A DNA stretch of 62,117 nucleotides from Lachnospiraceae bacterium (GTDB lineage Bacteria > Bacillota > Clostridia > Lachnospirales > Lachnospiraceae). This document shows positions 24,849 through 34,455 of the stretch, piece by piece (position 1 is the first letter of the stretch; every line of letters begins with the position of its first letter). The notes beneath the pieces were generated by a model. That model searched no databases and was not told where the DNA came from. It was given only the letters and a program-made list of their open reading frames with translations. The DNA lies in contig JAGACK010000016.1 of assembly GCA_017614155.1 (NCBI GenBank), positions 1 through 62,117 of the forward strand, given 5' to 3'. The position numbers and the translations under genes are program-made.

Positions 24849-27107
24849 TCAGATCCTGACCTTTGTGCCCTTGCCGTCTCTTTTTGTGAGCTTGACATGT
24901 GTCAGCGGCATCTGTCTGTCGTGATATTCTATGGTGCGTTCATCTGCAAAGTTCATGTAATAAACCGCATCAATACAGTCATCTTCAGCAAGCTTCATAC
25001 TTCTGACGCCCATGGCATTCTTCTTCTTTTCGGGTATTTCTTCGAGCGAGAAACGCAGGAAGAATCCCGCCGAGGACTGAAGCAGCACCTGCCTGTCGGT
25101 TTCTTCGTCATATATCCTTATGTCAAAAAGCTCGTCGCTGTCTGAAAGGGTTGTGCAGGAAACGGTCCTCTTGCTCATGACATTGAATTCCTGACCGTCC
25201 ACAAACTTCATCATGCCTTTTTTTGTTACAAAAATCAACCGGTTGTTTATGATCCGGTCCATGTCCTCGACAAAGACAAAGTGCTCTTTTGCGCTGTCAA
25301 AGTTGCTCATATTGTCGACAGGAATTCCCTTGTCGCGCAGCTTGCTCATTGGAAGGCTTAAAACCCTGATGATATGAAGCTGGCCTGTGTTGGTAAAGAT
25401 GCCGACCCTGCCTGTATTTTTTACAGTGAAATAATATCTGAAAGAAGCATCATCTCCCTCGATGGTTTCTTTGTTCCTTTCAAAGGTGGGCATGTCTATG
25501 ACTTTCGCATAGCCGAACCTGTCCATGACAAAGACCACATCGGCCTCTTCTATCGGTTTTTCCTCAAATGCCGCGGTCTTGAAATTGCCGATTTCGGTAA
25601 GTCTTTCACGGCCTATGCTTTTCTTGATCTCTTCGAGATCGGACAGGATCTGGCGGGACATGGCATCCCGGCTCTCAAGCTTTTCCCTGTAATCACGGAT
25701 GTTTGCCAGTGTCTGCTCATGTTCTTTTTTCAGGGCGTTTATCTCGAGTCCTATCAGCTTTGAAAGACGCATGTCAAGGATGGCTTCGGCCTGTTTCAAA
25801 GAAAAGCGCAGCTCGGCGGCTTCCTTTGCCCTCGCCGGATCTTTGAATACTATACCGGTCGTATTTCCGTTGACCAGGCAGTCTAAAACCTGATCCCTCT
25901 TTTTGCTGCCGCGGAGTATGTCTATGATAAGGTCGATGCAGTCGGTTGCCTTTATGAGGCCCTCCTGAATATGTGCCTTCTCCTCTTCTTTTTTCAAAAG
26001 ACAGGTGTATTTTCTGGTGTTTATATCATACAGGAAAGAAACATGCATCGATATCGCATCCCTAAGCCCCAGTGTCTCGGGCCTGCCGGAGCATACGGCC
26101 AGCATGTTCACGCCGAAGGTGTCCTCAAGCTTTGTCTTGCTGTACAGAAGGTTCTTGATGTTCTCGGGATCGGCATCTTTTTTGAGCTCTATGACTATCC
26201 TGATGCCCTCTTTTGAGGACTGATTTGAAACATCGACTATATCCGTTGTCTTTTTTGATTCGGCCAGATCGATGACATCGGACATGAATTTTGCTATACC
26301 GGATCCTATCATCGTGTAGGGGATCTCGGAAACTACCAGATTGATTCTTCCGTTCTTTCCCTTTTCGACTCCGACTTTTCCCCTGATCTTTATCTTGCCG
26401 GTCCCTGTCTCGTAGATGGCCTTCAGCTCGTCAGCATTTGTTATTATGCCGCCCGTGGGAAAATCGGGTCCCTGCACATACTGCATCAGCTCATCAAGAG
26501 AAATATCCCTGTTCCGGATATAGGCCTGTTCGGCTTCTATCACTTCCTTGGGGTTGTGAGGAGGAGTGGACGTCGTCATTCCGACAGCTATGCCCTCTGA
26601 ACCGTTTATGAGGAAGTTGGGTATCTTTACCGGCAGTACCTCCGGCTCCTTTTCGGTTTCGTCAAAATTCGGTACGAAGTCGACGGTGTCTTTGTCCAGG
26701 TCCTTTAAGAATACATCCTCGGTGACATTCTGCAGCCTGGCTTCCGTGTACCTCATCGCTGCGGCTCCGTCTCCCTCGATGGAGCCGAAATTTCCATGGC
26801 CGTCAACAAGGGGACATTCTTTTTTGAAATCCTGCGACATGACCACCAGTGCTTCATAGATAGAACTGTCTCCGTGCGGATGATATTTACCCATGGTATC
26901 TCCGACTATACGGGCGCATTTCCTGTAGGGCCTGTCGCTCTTTAGTCCAAGCTCGCTCATGTCATACAGGGTTCGTCTCTGCACTGGCTTTAATCCGTCC
27001 CTGATATCAGGTATGGCACGGCTTATGATGACGCTCATGGCGTAATCGATATAGGATTTCTGCATTATGTCCGAATACTCGGAATTGATGATATTATCTG
27101 TCGTCAT
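24849..27107 (-). CDS. parC: DNA topoisomerase IV subunit A (GyrA/ParC family)
   Basis: The 752-residue protein is a type IIA topoisomerase A subunit. The breakage-reunion domain begins SYIDYAMSVIISRAIPDIRD and GLKPVQRRTLYDM; the quinolone-region helix is HPHGDSSIYEALV; the catalytic Tyr is in AAMRYTEARL (about residue 122). A coiled-coil and a C-terminal beta-pinwheel follow. The pinwheel lacks an obvious GyrA box, and the gene lies directly after a GyrB-like gene outside any dnaA-gyr context, so topoisomerase IV (decatenation of daughter chromosomes) is more likely than gyrase. A divergent second gyrase is the alternative. Confidence 0.88.
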   Translation of the reverse strand: MTTDNIINSEYSDIMQKSYIDYAMSVIISRAIPDIRDGLKPVQRRTLYDMSELGLKSDRPYRKCARIVGDTMGKYHPHGDSSIYEALVVMSQDFKKECPLVDGHGNFGSIEGDGAAAMRYTEARLQNVTEDVFLKDLDKDTVDFVPNFDETEKEPEVLPVKIPNFLINGSEGIAVGMTTSTPPHNPKEVIEAEQAYIRNRDISLDELMQYVQGPDFPTGGIITNADELKAIYETGTGKIKIRGKVGVEKGKNGRINLVVSEIPYTMIGSGIAKFMSDVIDLAESKKTTDIVDVSNQSSKEGIRIVIELKKDADPENIKNLLYSKTKLEDTFGVNMLAVCSGRPETLGLRDAISMHVSFLYDINTRKYTCLLKKEEEKAHIQEGLIKATDCIDLIIDILRGSKKRDQVLDCLVNGNTTGIVFKDPARAKEAAELRFSLKQAEAILDMRLSKLIGLEINALKKEHEQTLANIRDYREKLESRDAMSRQILSDLEEIKKSIGRERLTEIGNFKTAAFEEKPIEEADVVFVMDRFGYAKVIDMPTFERNKETIEGDDASFRYYFTVKNTGRVGIFTNTGQLHIIRVLSLPMSKLRDKGIPVDNMSNFDSAKEHFVFVEDMDRIINNRLIFVTKKGMMKFVDGQEFNVMSKRTVSCTTLSDSDELFDIRIYDEETDRQVLLQSSAGFFLRFSLEEIPEKKKNAMGVRSMKLAEDDCIDAVYYMNFADERTIEYHDRQMPLTHVKLTKRDGKGTKVRI

Positions 27108-27129
27108 GGTTTTTCCTCAAATGATAAAC

Positions 27130-29058
27130 TTATACATCGAGCATCGCGTCACGCGCATGTTCATATATGAAATCTTTCCTGGGCGCGACATCATTTCCCA
27201 TCAGAAGCTCCGTCGTAGATGAAGCAAGTCTGGCATCATCTATGCTGATCTGCATGAGAAGCCTGCGTTCGGGATCCATCGTGGTCTCCCAAAGCTGTTC
27301 CGGATCCATCTCTCCGAGTCCTTTGTATCGCTGGAGAGTAAAGGTGCCTTTGTGGGTCTTTCTGTATTTTTCCAAAGCCCTGTCATCATACAGGTATTCG
27401 CCCTCTCCTTTTGACGGCTGGGCCCTGTAGAGAGGCGGCATAGCCAGATAAACATGCCCCTGAAAGATAAGGTCGGGCATGAACCTGTAGAAAAGCGTCA
27501 GCAGCAGCGTGGATATATGAGCTCCGTCAACATCCGCATCCGCCATGATGATGATCTTGTCATAACGGAGCTTTGAAATGTCGAAATCATTTCCGTAGCC
27601 CTCCGAGAAACCGCAGCCGAACGCATTTATCATTGTCTTTATCTCGGCATTTGCAAGTATCTTGTCTATGGATGCTTTTTCCACATTCAATATCTTTCCC
27701 CTGATCGGAAGGATGGACTGATACATCCTGTTTCTGGCGGTTTTTGCCGAGCCGCCTGCAGAATCTCCCTCGACGATGAAAATTTCGCATTTTTTGGGAT
27801 CTCTGGATTCGCAGTTTGCCAGCTTCCCGTTTGAATCAAAGGAGTATTTCTGCTTTGAAAGAAGGTTTGTCCGGGTCTTCTCTTCGGCCTTTCTGATCTT
27901 TGCGGCTTTTTCCGCGCATGAGATAACGGTCTTCAGGGTTTCCAGATTTCTGTCGAAATACAGCTGGATCTCGTCGCCTGTGACTTTTCCGACAGCCCTT
28001 GACGCGTCCTGATTATCAAGCTTTGTCTTGGTCTGTCCCTCAAATCGTGGGTCGGGATGCTTGATGGATACAACAGCCGTCATGCCGTTCCGGATATCCG
28101 TGCCGTTGAAATTACCGTCTTTTTCCTTCAATATGCCAAGCTGTCTGGCGTATGAGTTCATGACCTGAGTGAACATGGTCTTGAAGCCGGTGATATGAGA
28201 TCCGCCCTCGGCGTTGTAGATACAGTTGCAAAAGCCCAGTACATCCTCGTGGAATTCATTTACATACTGGAAGGCACATTCCACGGTTATGCCCTCTGAA
28301 GCCCCCTTGAAATAAACAACATCCGTCAGGGCCTCATTGTTTTTGTTCATGTCCTTGATAAATCCGACAAGGCCTTCCGGCTCGTGGTAGGTTATTTCTT
28401 CAAAAAGCGGGCCGCGCAGATCTTTGTATATGATGGTAAGCTCCGGATTCAGGTATGCTGTTTCGTGGAGCCTTGATTTGATCTCGTCAGCCCTGAAGCG
28501 GATGGTGTCAAATATCTCGGAGTCCGGCAGAAAGTTGATCTTTGTACCGGTCTTGTTTGTTCTGCCTAGTACGGGAAGCAGCCCGTTTTCAAGTTCGACA
28601 ACCGGCTTGCCTCTTTCGTATCTGTCGTGTGAGATTACTCCGTCTCTTTTGACGGTTATATCAAGATATTCTGAAAGAGCATTTACAGCCGAGGAACCGA
28701 CTCCGTGCAGACCGCCGGAGGTTTTATAGGAGGCGCCGTCAAATTTTCCGCCTGCATGAAGCGTAGTCAGAACCACACGTTCGGCGGATATGCCTTTTTC
28801 GTGCATGCCGACGGGTATGCCTCTTCCGTTGTCTTCTACGGTTGCCGAACCGTCAGCTTCAAGCGTAACCTTTATGGTGTCGCAAAAGCCGGCCAGATGC
28901 TCGTCTACCGAATTGTCCATGATCTCGTACAGGCAGTGGTTCAGTCCCTTGACACCGGTGCTTCCGATGTACATGCCCGGACGCAGCCGTACAGGCTCCA
29001 GTCCTTCGAGGACCTGGATACTGCCGGCGTCGTAAACTTCATTTGCTGTCGTATCCAT
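27130..29058 (-). CDS. parE: DNA topoisomerase IV subunit B (GyrB/ParE family)
   Basis: I choose ATG 29058 because an AGAGGG site lies just upstream and the conserved protein begins here (NEVYDAGSIQVLEGLEPVRL). The frame runs 19 codons further but without family similarity. The 642-residue protein has the GHKL ATPase motifs (RPGMYIGS, EIMDNSVDEHLAG, VEDNGRGIPV, GGLHGVGSSAVNALS) and the Toprim segment (EGDSAGGSAKTARNR, ADADVDGAHISTLLL). It ends with the KRYKGLGEMD-type motif (LQRYKGLGEMDPEQLWETT). It supplies ATP-driven strand passage with the subunit encoded next. Confidence 0.92.
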   Translation of the reverse strand: MDTTANEVYDAGSIQVLEGLEPVRLRPGMYIGSTGVKGLNHCLYEIMDNSVDEHLAGFCDTIKVTLEADGSATVEDNGRGIPVGMHEKGISAERVVLTTLHAGGKFDGASYKTSGGLHGVGSSAVNALSEYLDITVKRDGVISHDRYERGKPVVELENGLLPVLGRTNKTGTKINFLPDSEIFDTIRFRADEIKSRLHETAYLNPELTIIYKDLRGPLFEEITYHEPEGLVGFIKDMNKNNEALTDVVYFKGASEGITVECAFQYVNEFHEDVLGFCNCIYNAEGGSHITGFKTMFTQVMNSYARQLGILKEKDGNFNGTDIRNGMTAVVSIKHPDPRFEGQTKTKLDNQDASRAVGKVTGDEIQLYFDRNLETLKTVISCAEKAAKIRKAEEKTRTNLLSKQKYSFDSNGKLANCESRDPKKCEIFIVEGDSAGGSAKTARNRMYQSILPIRGKILNVEKASIDKILANAEIKTMINAFGCGFSEGYGNDFDISKLRYDKIIIMADADVDGAHISTLLLTLFYRFMPDLIFQGHVYLAMPPLYRAQPSKGEGEYLYDDRALEKYRKTHKGTFTLQRYKGLGEMDPEQLWETTMDPERRLLMQISIDDARLASSTTELLMGNDVAPRKDFIYEHARDAMLDV

Positions 29059-29124
29059 CTGTATTCCCTCTGAAAAAAATAAACGAATAAAACGGCCTTC
29101 CGGCCCTGATATCAAACAATATCT

Positions 29125-29145
29125 AGTTGCAACTCATGGATTATA
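29125..29145 (-). promoter_or_regulatory. Probable parE promoter -10 with AGTTGCAACT palindrome
   Basis: On the minus strand a consensus -10 (TATAAT, 29140-29145) lies 82 bases before parE; only a weak -35 (TTTCTT) is in range. The 10-bp palindrome AGTTGCAACT (29125-29134) covers the expected start point. The leader also contains GGCC-GGAA-GGCC (29094-29105) followed by T-rich sequence, which might act as a weak attenuator. Confidence 0.45.
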
Positions 29146-29213
29146 ACACAAGATTTTGAAAAAAGAAAGTGTTTTCGAACATATGTTTTTATTTGGAGCA
29201 CAAAAAGAGGTGA

Positions 29214-30791
29214 TCATTCGGTATCGGATCTGCTTCCGCGGGTTGCAGCCCATTCATTGTCGGCGTCAAAGCATACCGCATCAATGACCTGTTCGGACAG
29301 TTTGTCGTAAACTACGGCCTCTATACCGCGCGTGACTTTATCTTTCCCCGAGTTTTTATACACAGAATAGTCAACATCATCGATATATATGCAGGGTACA
29401 CCATTTTCGTCATCTGTTATCTCGATTACCCTGTCACCGATATCGCTATGCCAGTCATTTTTGATCCTGTGTGCATCATTTCCTGCAGTTTCCTTATCAT
29501 GTCCCAGCCTTATATCATTGAGCACGGCTGACGGATGAGAGTCGCTTTCATATCCCAGAGCCCCGTAGATGATATTTGAGCCGTCAATGACCCAGGTTCC
29601 GCCCATCCTGTACACATCTTCGTTGCAAAGCACATGCTTTAGGGCATCCTCCTGTCCTATGAAGCTGCTGTCGTAACCGTCAAGCAGACAGATAACAGCG
29701 ATATAGTTTTCATCGGGAAAACAGTTGAAGTATGTCCCGAACCCGGTTATCATGTTCAGGCCGTTGTCTTTTATCTTTTCATAATGGTATTCTTTGTTCT
29801 CTTCCCAGGAGATGTAGGCGGCATCTCCCCTGTGGTCCTTCAGATCGTAGTTTTCGCTTAATATTTTCGCGAAGAAGCTGCCGACTTTCTTGCTGCCGTA
29901 GATATTCATATGTCCTTCGTCTATGAAATCGGACGAGGTATCAATGCCAATCTCTTCATAGTAGTCTGACAGATTTATAAAGGTCAGTTCAGGGTGTCTT
30001 GAAAAATAATCATCTATTCCCGAATACTTTATCCTGTAGGCTGCCGGGGTAAGTGTAAAGATGAGGCCGGTGCCGTTGTCATTACAAAGCTTTGCTATCC
30101 TGTCAAAGTTCCTGTCCATGCCTGCATCAAACAGCCTGTCATCCTGCTCCCTGTATTCATCCGTATAATCTTCAAAAGCAGTTGAATGATAATACTCAAC
30201 AGCGCCTTTGTAGCCTGCTGCGTGGCTTTGGGGATATTCCGGGTAAGTATCCTCGACATATATGTCTTTGTCGACCATTTCGTATCGGCCGTGATAAAGC
30301 GGGAATTCGAGCAGCCCGTTCATGGCGTTCCGGAAGCTGCATTTTTCAATGAATGCCATCAGATAGTTTGCTCCGTACCGCATTCCGTTTATGCTCGGCA
30401 GATGATCGTCGTGACCGTCATTATCCGGGAGCTGGCTTACTTCAACTATAACGACCTTTGGCTTCTGGTATCTGAAGGCTTCCCTGAGAGCATAGTATGT
30501 CGTGTCAACAGTCTGTCCGTTTAAACCCAGGCAGTATGATGAAATCCCGTATCCTTCCCATAATCCGACCGGATTTATGTTTGAATGAACCCTGCTGCTG
30601 CCCGCAAACAGTACATCAACAGTCCCCTCCGGCTGTGCATAAAAACAGCGGAACTGTCTGAAAGACCCGTTCTGTCTGTCACTGAACTGCATTGTTATGA
30701 TTATCGTTGAAAAAAGCAGTGTCAGGAAAAACAGCAGGAAAACGGATACTCTTATGAAATTTTTTCTTGTCCTGTTTGTTTTTTCTTCCAT
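29214..30791 (-). CDS. SGNH-like membrane-anchored partner of MBOAT
   Basis: The 525-residue protein has an N-terminal membrane anchor (about 12-35) after a basic stretch. An SGNH/GDSL-like extracytoplasmic domain follows, with the Ser motif VLFAGSSRVHSNINP and a late catalytic D/H motif DEGHMNIYGSKKV. It resembles DltD/AlgJ-type partners that move acyl groups onto surface polymers. The last 180 residues (from about 340) form an unrecognised beta-rich domain. It starts five bases after the MBOAT gene, which supports a joint role in O-acylating a wall or capsule glycan; the polymer is unknown. Confidence 0.75.
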   Translation of the reverse strand: MEEKTNRTRKNFIRVSVFLLFFLTLLFSTIIITMQFSDRQNGSFRQFRCFYAQPEGTVDVLFAGSSRVHSNINPVGLWEGYGISSYCLGLNGQTVDTTYYALREAFRYQKPKVVIVEVSQLPDNDGHDDHLPSINGMRYGANYLMAFIEKCSFRNAMNGLLEFPLYHGRYEMVDKDIYVEDTYPEYPQSHAAGYKGAVEYYHSTAFEDYTDEYREQDDRLFDAGMDRNFDRIAKLCNDNGTGLIFTLTPAAYRIKYSGIDDYFSRHPELTFINLSDYYEEIGIDTSSDFIDEGHMNIYGSKKVGSFFAKILSENYDLKDHRGDAAYISWEENKEYHYEKIKDNGLNMITGFGTYFNCFPDENYIAVICLLDGYDSSFIGQEDALKHVLCNEDVYRMGGTWVIDGSNIIYGALGYESDSHPSAVLNDIRLGHDKETAGNDAHRIKNDWHSDIGDRVIEITDDENGVPCIYIDDVDYSVYKNSGKDKVTRGIEAVVYDKLSEQVIDAVCFDADNEWAATRGSRSDTE

Positions 30792-30796
30792 TATCC

Positions 30797-32290
30797 CTAA
30801 AACCTGAAATATATAAATGCGTTCATTTCATCGGAAGCGCCGTATTTTCCGAAGATCATTATTATCATCAACAACGCGTATACGGCAAATGCCTGGAACA
30901 ATGACCCCTGGGAACAGATGAAGCTGTCTATCCTGATTCCCTTATGGTACCGGAGTATGCTGACTGCAATCAGGATAAGAAGTGAAAACCAGAGTATATG
31001 CATCTGCGAAACGTCAAGGCCGAGAGTATAGATGCTTTTATCGGTGAGTGTCCATGGATCAAAATGAGAAAACATCCTGGAAACGATGGCGAGTGCATCC
31101 GTTATCGAATCAGCCCTGAAAAACAGCCAGGCAAAGGAGGTGAGGGCAAAAGTTACGATCATCTGTGCAAACCGGTGACCGAAGGACTCCGTTTTTACCA
31201 TAAAAAAGCCGGCGATCTTTTTTCTGAAAGGCAGAGTGATGTCACCTGCGACCTGATAGAGACCGTGAAGTCCTCCCCAGAATACAAAGGTCCAGTCGGC
31301 GCCGTGCCACAGTCCGCTGACCATAAAGGTTATCATTATATTTATGTATTTTCTGAGCTTCGAACAGCGGCTTCCGCCAAGCGGTATATAAAGATAATCA
31401 CGAAACCATGTGGAAAGCGAGATATGCCATCTTCTCCAGAATTCACGGACAGTTCTTGAAAAGTACGGCGTCTCAAAGTTCTCCATGAGCGTAAATCCCA
31501 GTATCCTTGCCGACCCTACAGCTATACATGAATAGCTTGCAAAGTCGCAGTAGATCTGGAGCGAAAAAGATATTACTGCAATAATGAGTATTATGGTTCC
31601 ATACGCATAATAGCGGTCAAAGACATTGTCCACGAGGATCGAGATCCGGTCAGCGATGACCATTTTAAGAAAGAAACCCCAGAACATGTAGATGAATCCC
31701 GACTTGATCATGTCAGGATCAAAGCGGTGCTCCTTACATACAACATCTATCTGAGACAGTATATTCTTTGATCTTTCTATGGGTCCGGCAACAAGCTGGG
31801 GAAAGAAAGATACAAACAGCCCGTATTTTACGGGGTCCTTTTCGGCGGGTATTTCTTTTCTGAAAACATCAATGATATATCCGACGCTTTGGAATGTATA
31901 AAAGGAAATGCCCACGGGAAGCGTCACATCAAATCCTTCGGCATAAGGACCGAGTCCGAAACGGGAAAGAATGCTGTTTACGGTCGCGACAAAGAAACCA
32001 CTGTATTTGAAAAAGAATAAAAGACCAAAATTTATGATCAGTCCAAAAGCAACTATCAGCCTGCGCATTTTTTGTCCTTCGGTTCTGTCAAGCAGCAGGC
32101 CGCAGCAATAGGTTGTTGCTATGCAGGTGACAAGAAGTATGAGATGACGCGGATTCCAGCATGAATAGAAAAACAGGCTGCAAAGAAACAGCCATATTCT
32201 TTTCCATTTAAACCATCTTCGTGGGATCATCATGAAAATGATGAGGACAACAGGATAGAAAAGTAAAAACTGGTACGAGTTAAAAAGCAT
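30797..32290 (-). CDS. MBOAT family O-acyltransferase (AlgI/DltB-like)
   Basis: The 497-residue integral membrane protein has about ten hydrophobic helices and the MBOAT signatures. These are FWRRWHISLSTWFRDYLYIP, which contains the conserved His and Trp, and the catalytic His region SGLWHGADWTFVFWGGLHG. It should transfer an acyl group, often acetyl, across the membrane to the partner SGNH protein encoded five bases downstream. A good promoter precedes it (32336-32364). The start lies 12 bases after an AAGGA site. Confidence 0.9.
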   Translation of the reverse strand: MLFNSYQFLLFYPVVLIIFMMIPRRWFKWKRIWLFLCSLFFYSCWNPRHLILLVTCIATTYCCGLLLDRTEGQKMRRLIVAFGLIINFGLLFFFKYSGFFVATVNSILSRFGLGPYAEGFDVTLPVGISFYTFQSVGYIIDVFRKEIPAEKDPVKYGLFVSFFPQLVAGPIERSKNILSQIDVVCKEHRFDPDMIKSGFIYMFWGFFLKMVIADRISILVDNVFDRYYAYGTIILIIAVISFSLQIYCDFASYSCIAVGSARILGFTLMENFETPYFSRTVREFWRRWHISLSTWFRDYLYIPLGGSRCSKLRKYINIMITFMVSGLWHGADWTFVFWGGLHGLYQVAGDITLPFRKKIAGFFMVKTESFGHRFAQMIVTFALTSFAWLFFRADSITDALAIVSRMFSHFDPWTLTDKSIYTLGLDVSQMHILWFSLLILIAVSILRYHKGIRIDSFICSQGSLFQAFAVYALLMIIMIFGKYGASDEMNAFIYFRF

Positions 32291-32335
32291 GTCTGATGAT
32301 AGTCCTTTTTTAGGTGATTAGTCCTGACAGACAAA

Positions 32336-32364
32336 ATATACACTCATAACGACAATAATTCAAT
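32336..32364 (-). promoter_or_regulatory. Promoter of the MBOAT-SGNH pair
   Basis: On the minus strand, a -35 TTGAAT (32359-32364), a 17-bp spacer and a -10 TATATT (32336-32341) lie about 45 bases before the MBOAT start codon. Confidence 0.7.
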
Positions 32365-32405
32365 ACATGCTTCTTAAACAGCGCTCCTTAAGCCGTAACG
32401 GAGAT

Positions 32406-32858
32406 CTAAAATATCAGATCCCCGTCAACCGATTTGAGGTATTCTATGTCGGAAACCCTTTCGGGATCCAGTTTTTTATAATACTCGCTCAGGTACAGGT
32501 TCTTTTTGTGCCTGTAGTAGGTGGCCTGTGCCATGTCAAGGATACTGATAATCTGATTGTCTTTATTGTCCTGCATCAGATAAACCACATCTGAAAACCT
32601 GTATGCCTCGATCCCGTTGTGCTTCCATGCGACTGCCCTTCTACGGCCTGCTCCCCTGCATCTCTTTTTCAGATAGTCGGCAGGGAAAACGGAAAGTACA
32701 AGGTCGCTCCCCTTTATATCCATATGTATGCCGACATCTTCAAAGAGAGATTTAAGGTTGTCAAAGCTTTTGCGTTTGAATGCGTCTTCAAGCTCTTCCC
32801 TTGAAATATTGTATCTGAGCCTGATGTCATCAAAATCAAGTTTTTCAGCGATCTTCAT
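32406..32858 (-). CDS. Small putative DNA-binding protein, unknown family
   Basis: I place the start at ATG 32858, which has a GGAGGAA site (32866-32872) and a strong promoter. The 150-residue protein is not recognised. It has a Lys/Arg-rich middle (KKRCRGAGRRRAVAWKHNG) and a likely helix-turn-helix near residues 104-122 (ISILDMAQATYYRHKKNL), reminiscent of resolvase or repressor HTH segments. A regulator or plasmid/phage-derived DNA-binding protein is possible. It is a single-gene unit between eno and the MBOAT gene, both with their own promoters. Confidence 0.65.
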   Translation of the reverse strand: MKIAEKLDFDDIRLRYNISREELEDAFKRKSFDNLKSLFEDVGIHMDIKGSDLVLSVFPADYLKKRCRGAGRRRAVAWKHNGIEAYRFSDVVYLMQDNKDNQIISILDMAQATYYRHKKNLYLSEYYKKLDPERVSDIEYLKSVDGDLIF

Positions 32859-32883
32859 GAGGCTATTCCTCCTTATAATCCCA

Positions 32884-32912
32884 ATAGTATCATAATTAAA
32901 TTTGATAGTCAA
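32884..32912 (-). promoter_or_regulatory. Promoter of the small DNA-binding-like gene
   Basis: On the minus strand, a -35 TTGACT (32907-32912), a 17-bp spacer and a -10 TACTAT (32884-32889) precede the gene. The spacer region carries a dyad TATCA-N10-TGATA, a plausible autoregulatory operator given the product's likely HTH. Confidence 0.65.
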
Positions 32913-32926
32913 CAGAAATAATTTAA

Positions 32927-32956
32927 GGGAGACAGGGGGACGGTCCTTTTGTCTCC
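32927..32956. repeat. REP-like palindrome, copy B
   Basis: The 30 bases differ from copy A (2371-2400) at one position, which turns a G-C pair into a G.T pair and so keeps the fold. It sits directly beyond the eno terminator. Confidence 0.75.
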
Positions 32957-32967
32957 TTTTTCTCCGC

Positions 32968-32999
32968 AAAAAAACCGCCGCGTTGCCGCGACGGTTTTT
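32968..32999 (-). terminator. Intrinsic terminator of eno
   Basis: On the minus strand AAAAACCGTCGCG pairs with CGCGGCGGTTTTT around GCAA and is followed by more T. The single non-Watson-Crick pair is T.G on the minus strand but C.A on the plus strand, so the structure fits eno transcripts. Confidence 0.9.
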
Positions 33000-33025
33000 G
33001 TCTTTATTTAATTAATGCAGGCGCT

Positions 33026-34366
<1,341 letters not shown>

Positions 34367-34373
34367 TCATGAC

Positions 34374-34430
34374 TGCCGTCAGTTTTCAAACGGCAAGATT
34401 TATACTATCACATTTTTACGGCGCCTTCAA
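34374..34430 (-). promoter_or_regulatory. eno promoter and leader hairpin
   Basis: On the minus strand, a -35 TTGAAG (34425-34430), a 17-bp spacer and a -10 TAGTAT (34402-34407) precede eno. A 6-bp hairpin, TGCCGT-N10-ACGGCA (34374-34395), starts near the expected transcript 5' end and could stabilise the mRNA. Confidence 0.6.
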
Positions 34431-34455
34431 CAGTCCGGACAGCATGATCTGCAGT

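Noticed and set aside
11302-29058. A single mega-operon from parE to the radical SAM genes
   Set aside because: A perfect intrinsic terminator at 23059-23084 divides the run, although read-through remains possible.
29059-29115. Upstream start for parE
   Set aside because: There is no family similarity in the extra 19 residues; AGAGGG precedes ATG 29058.
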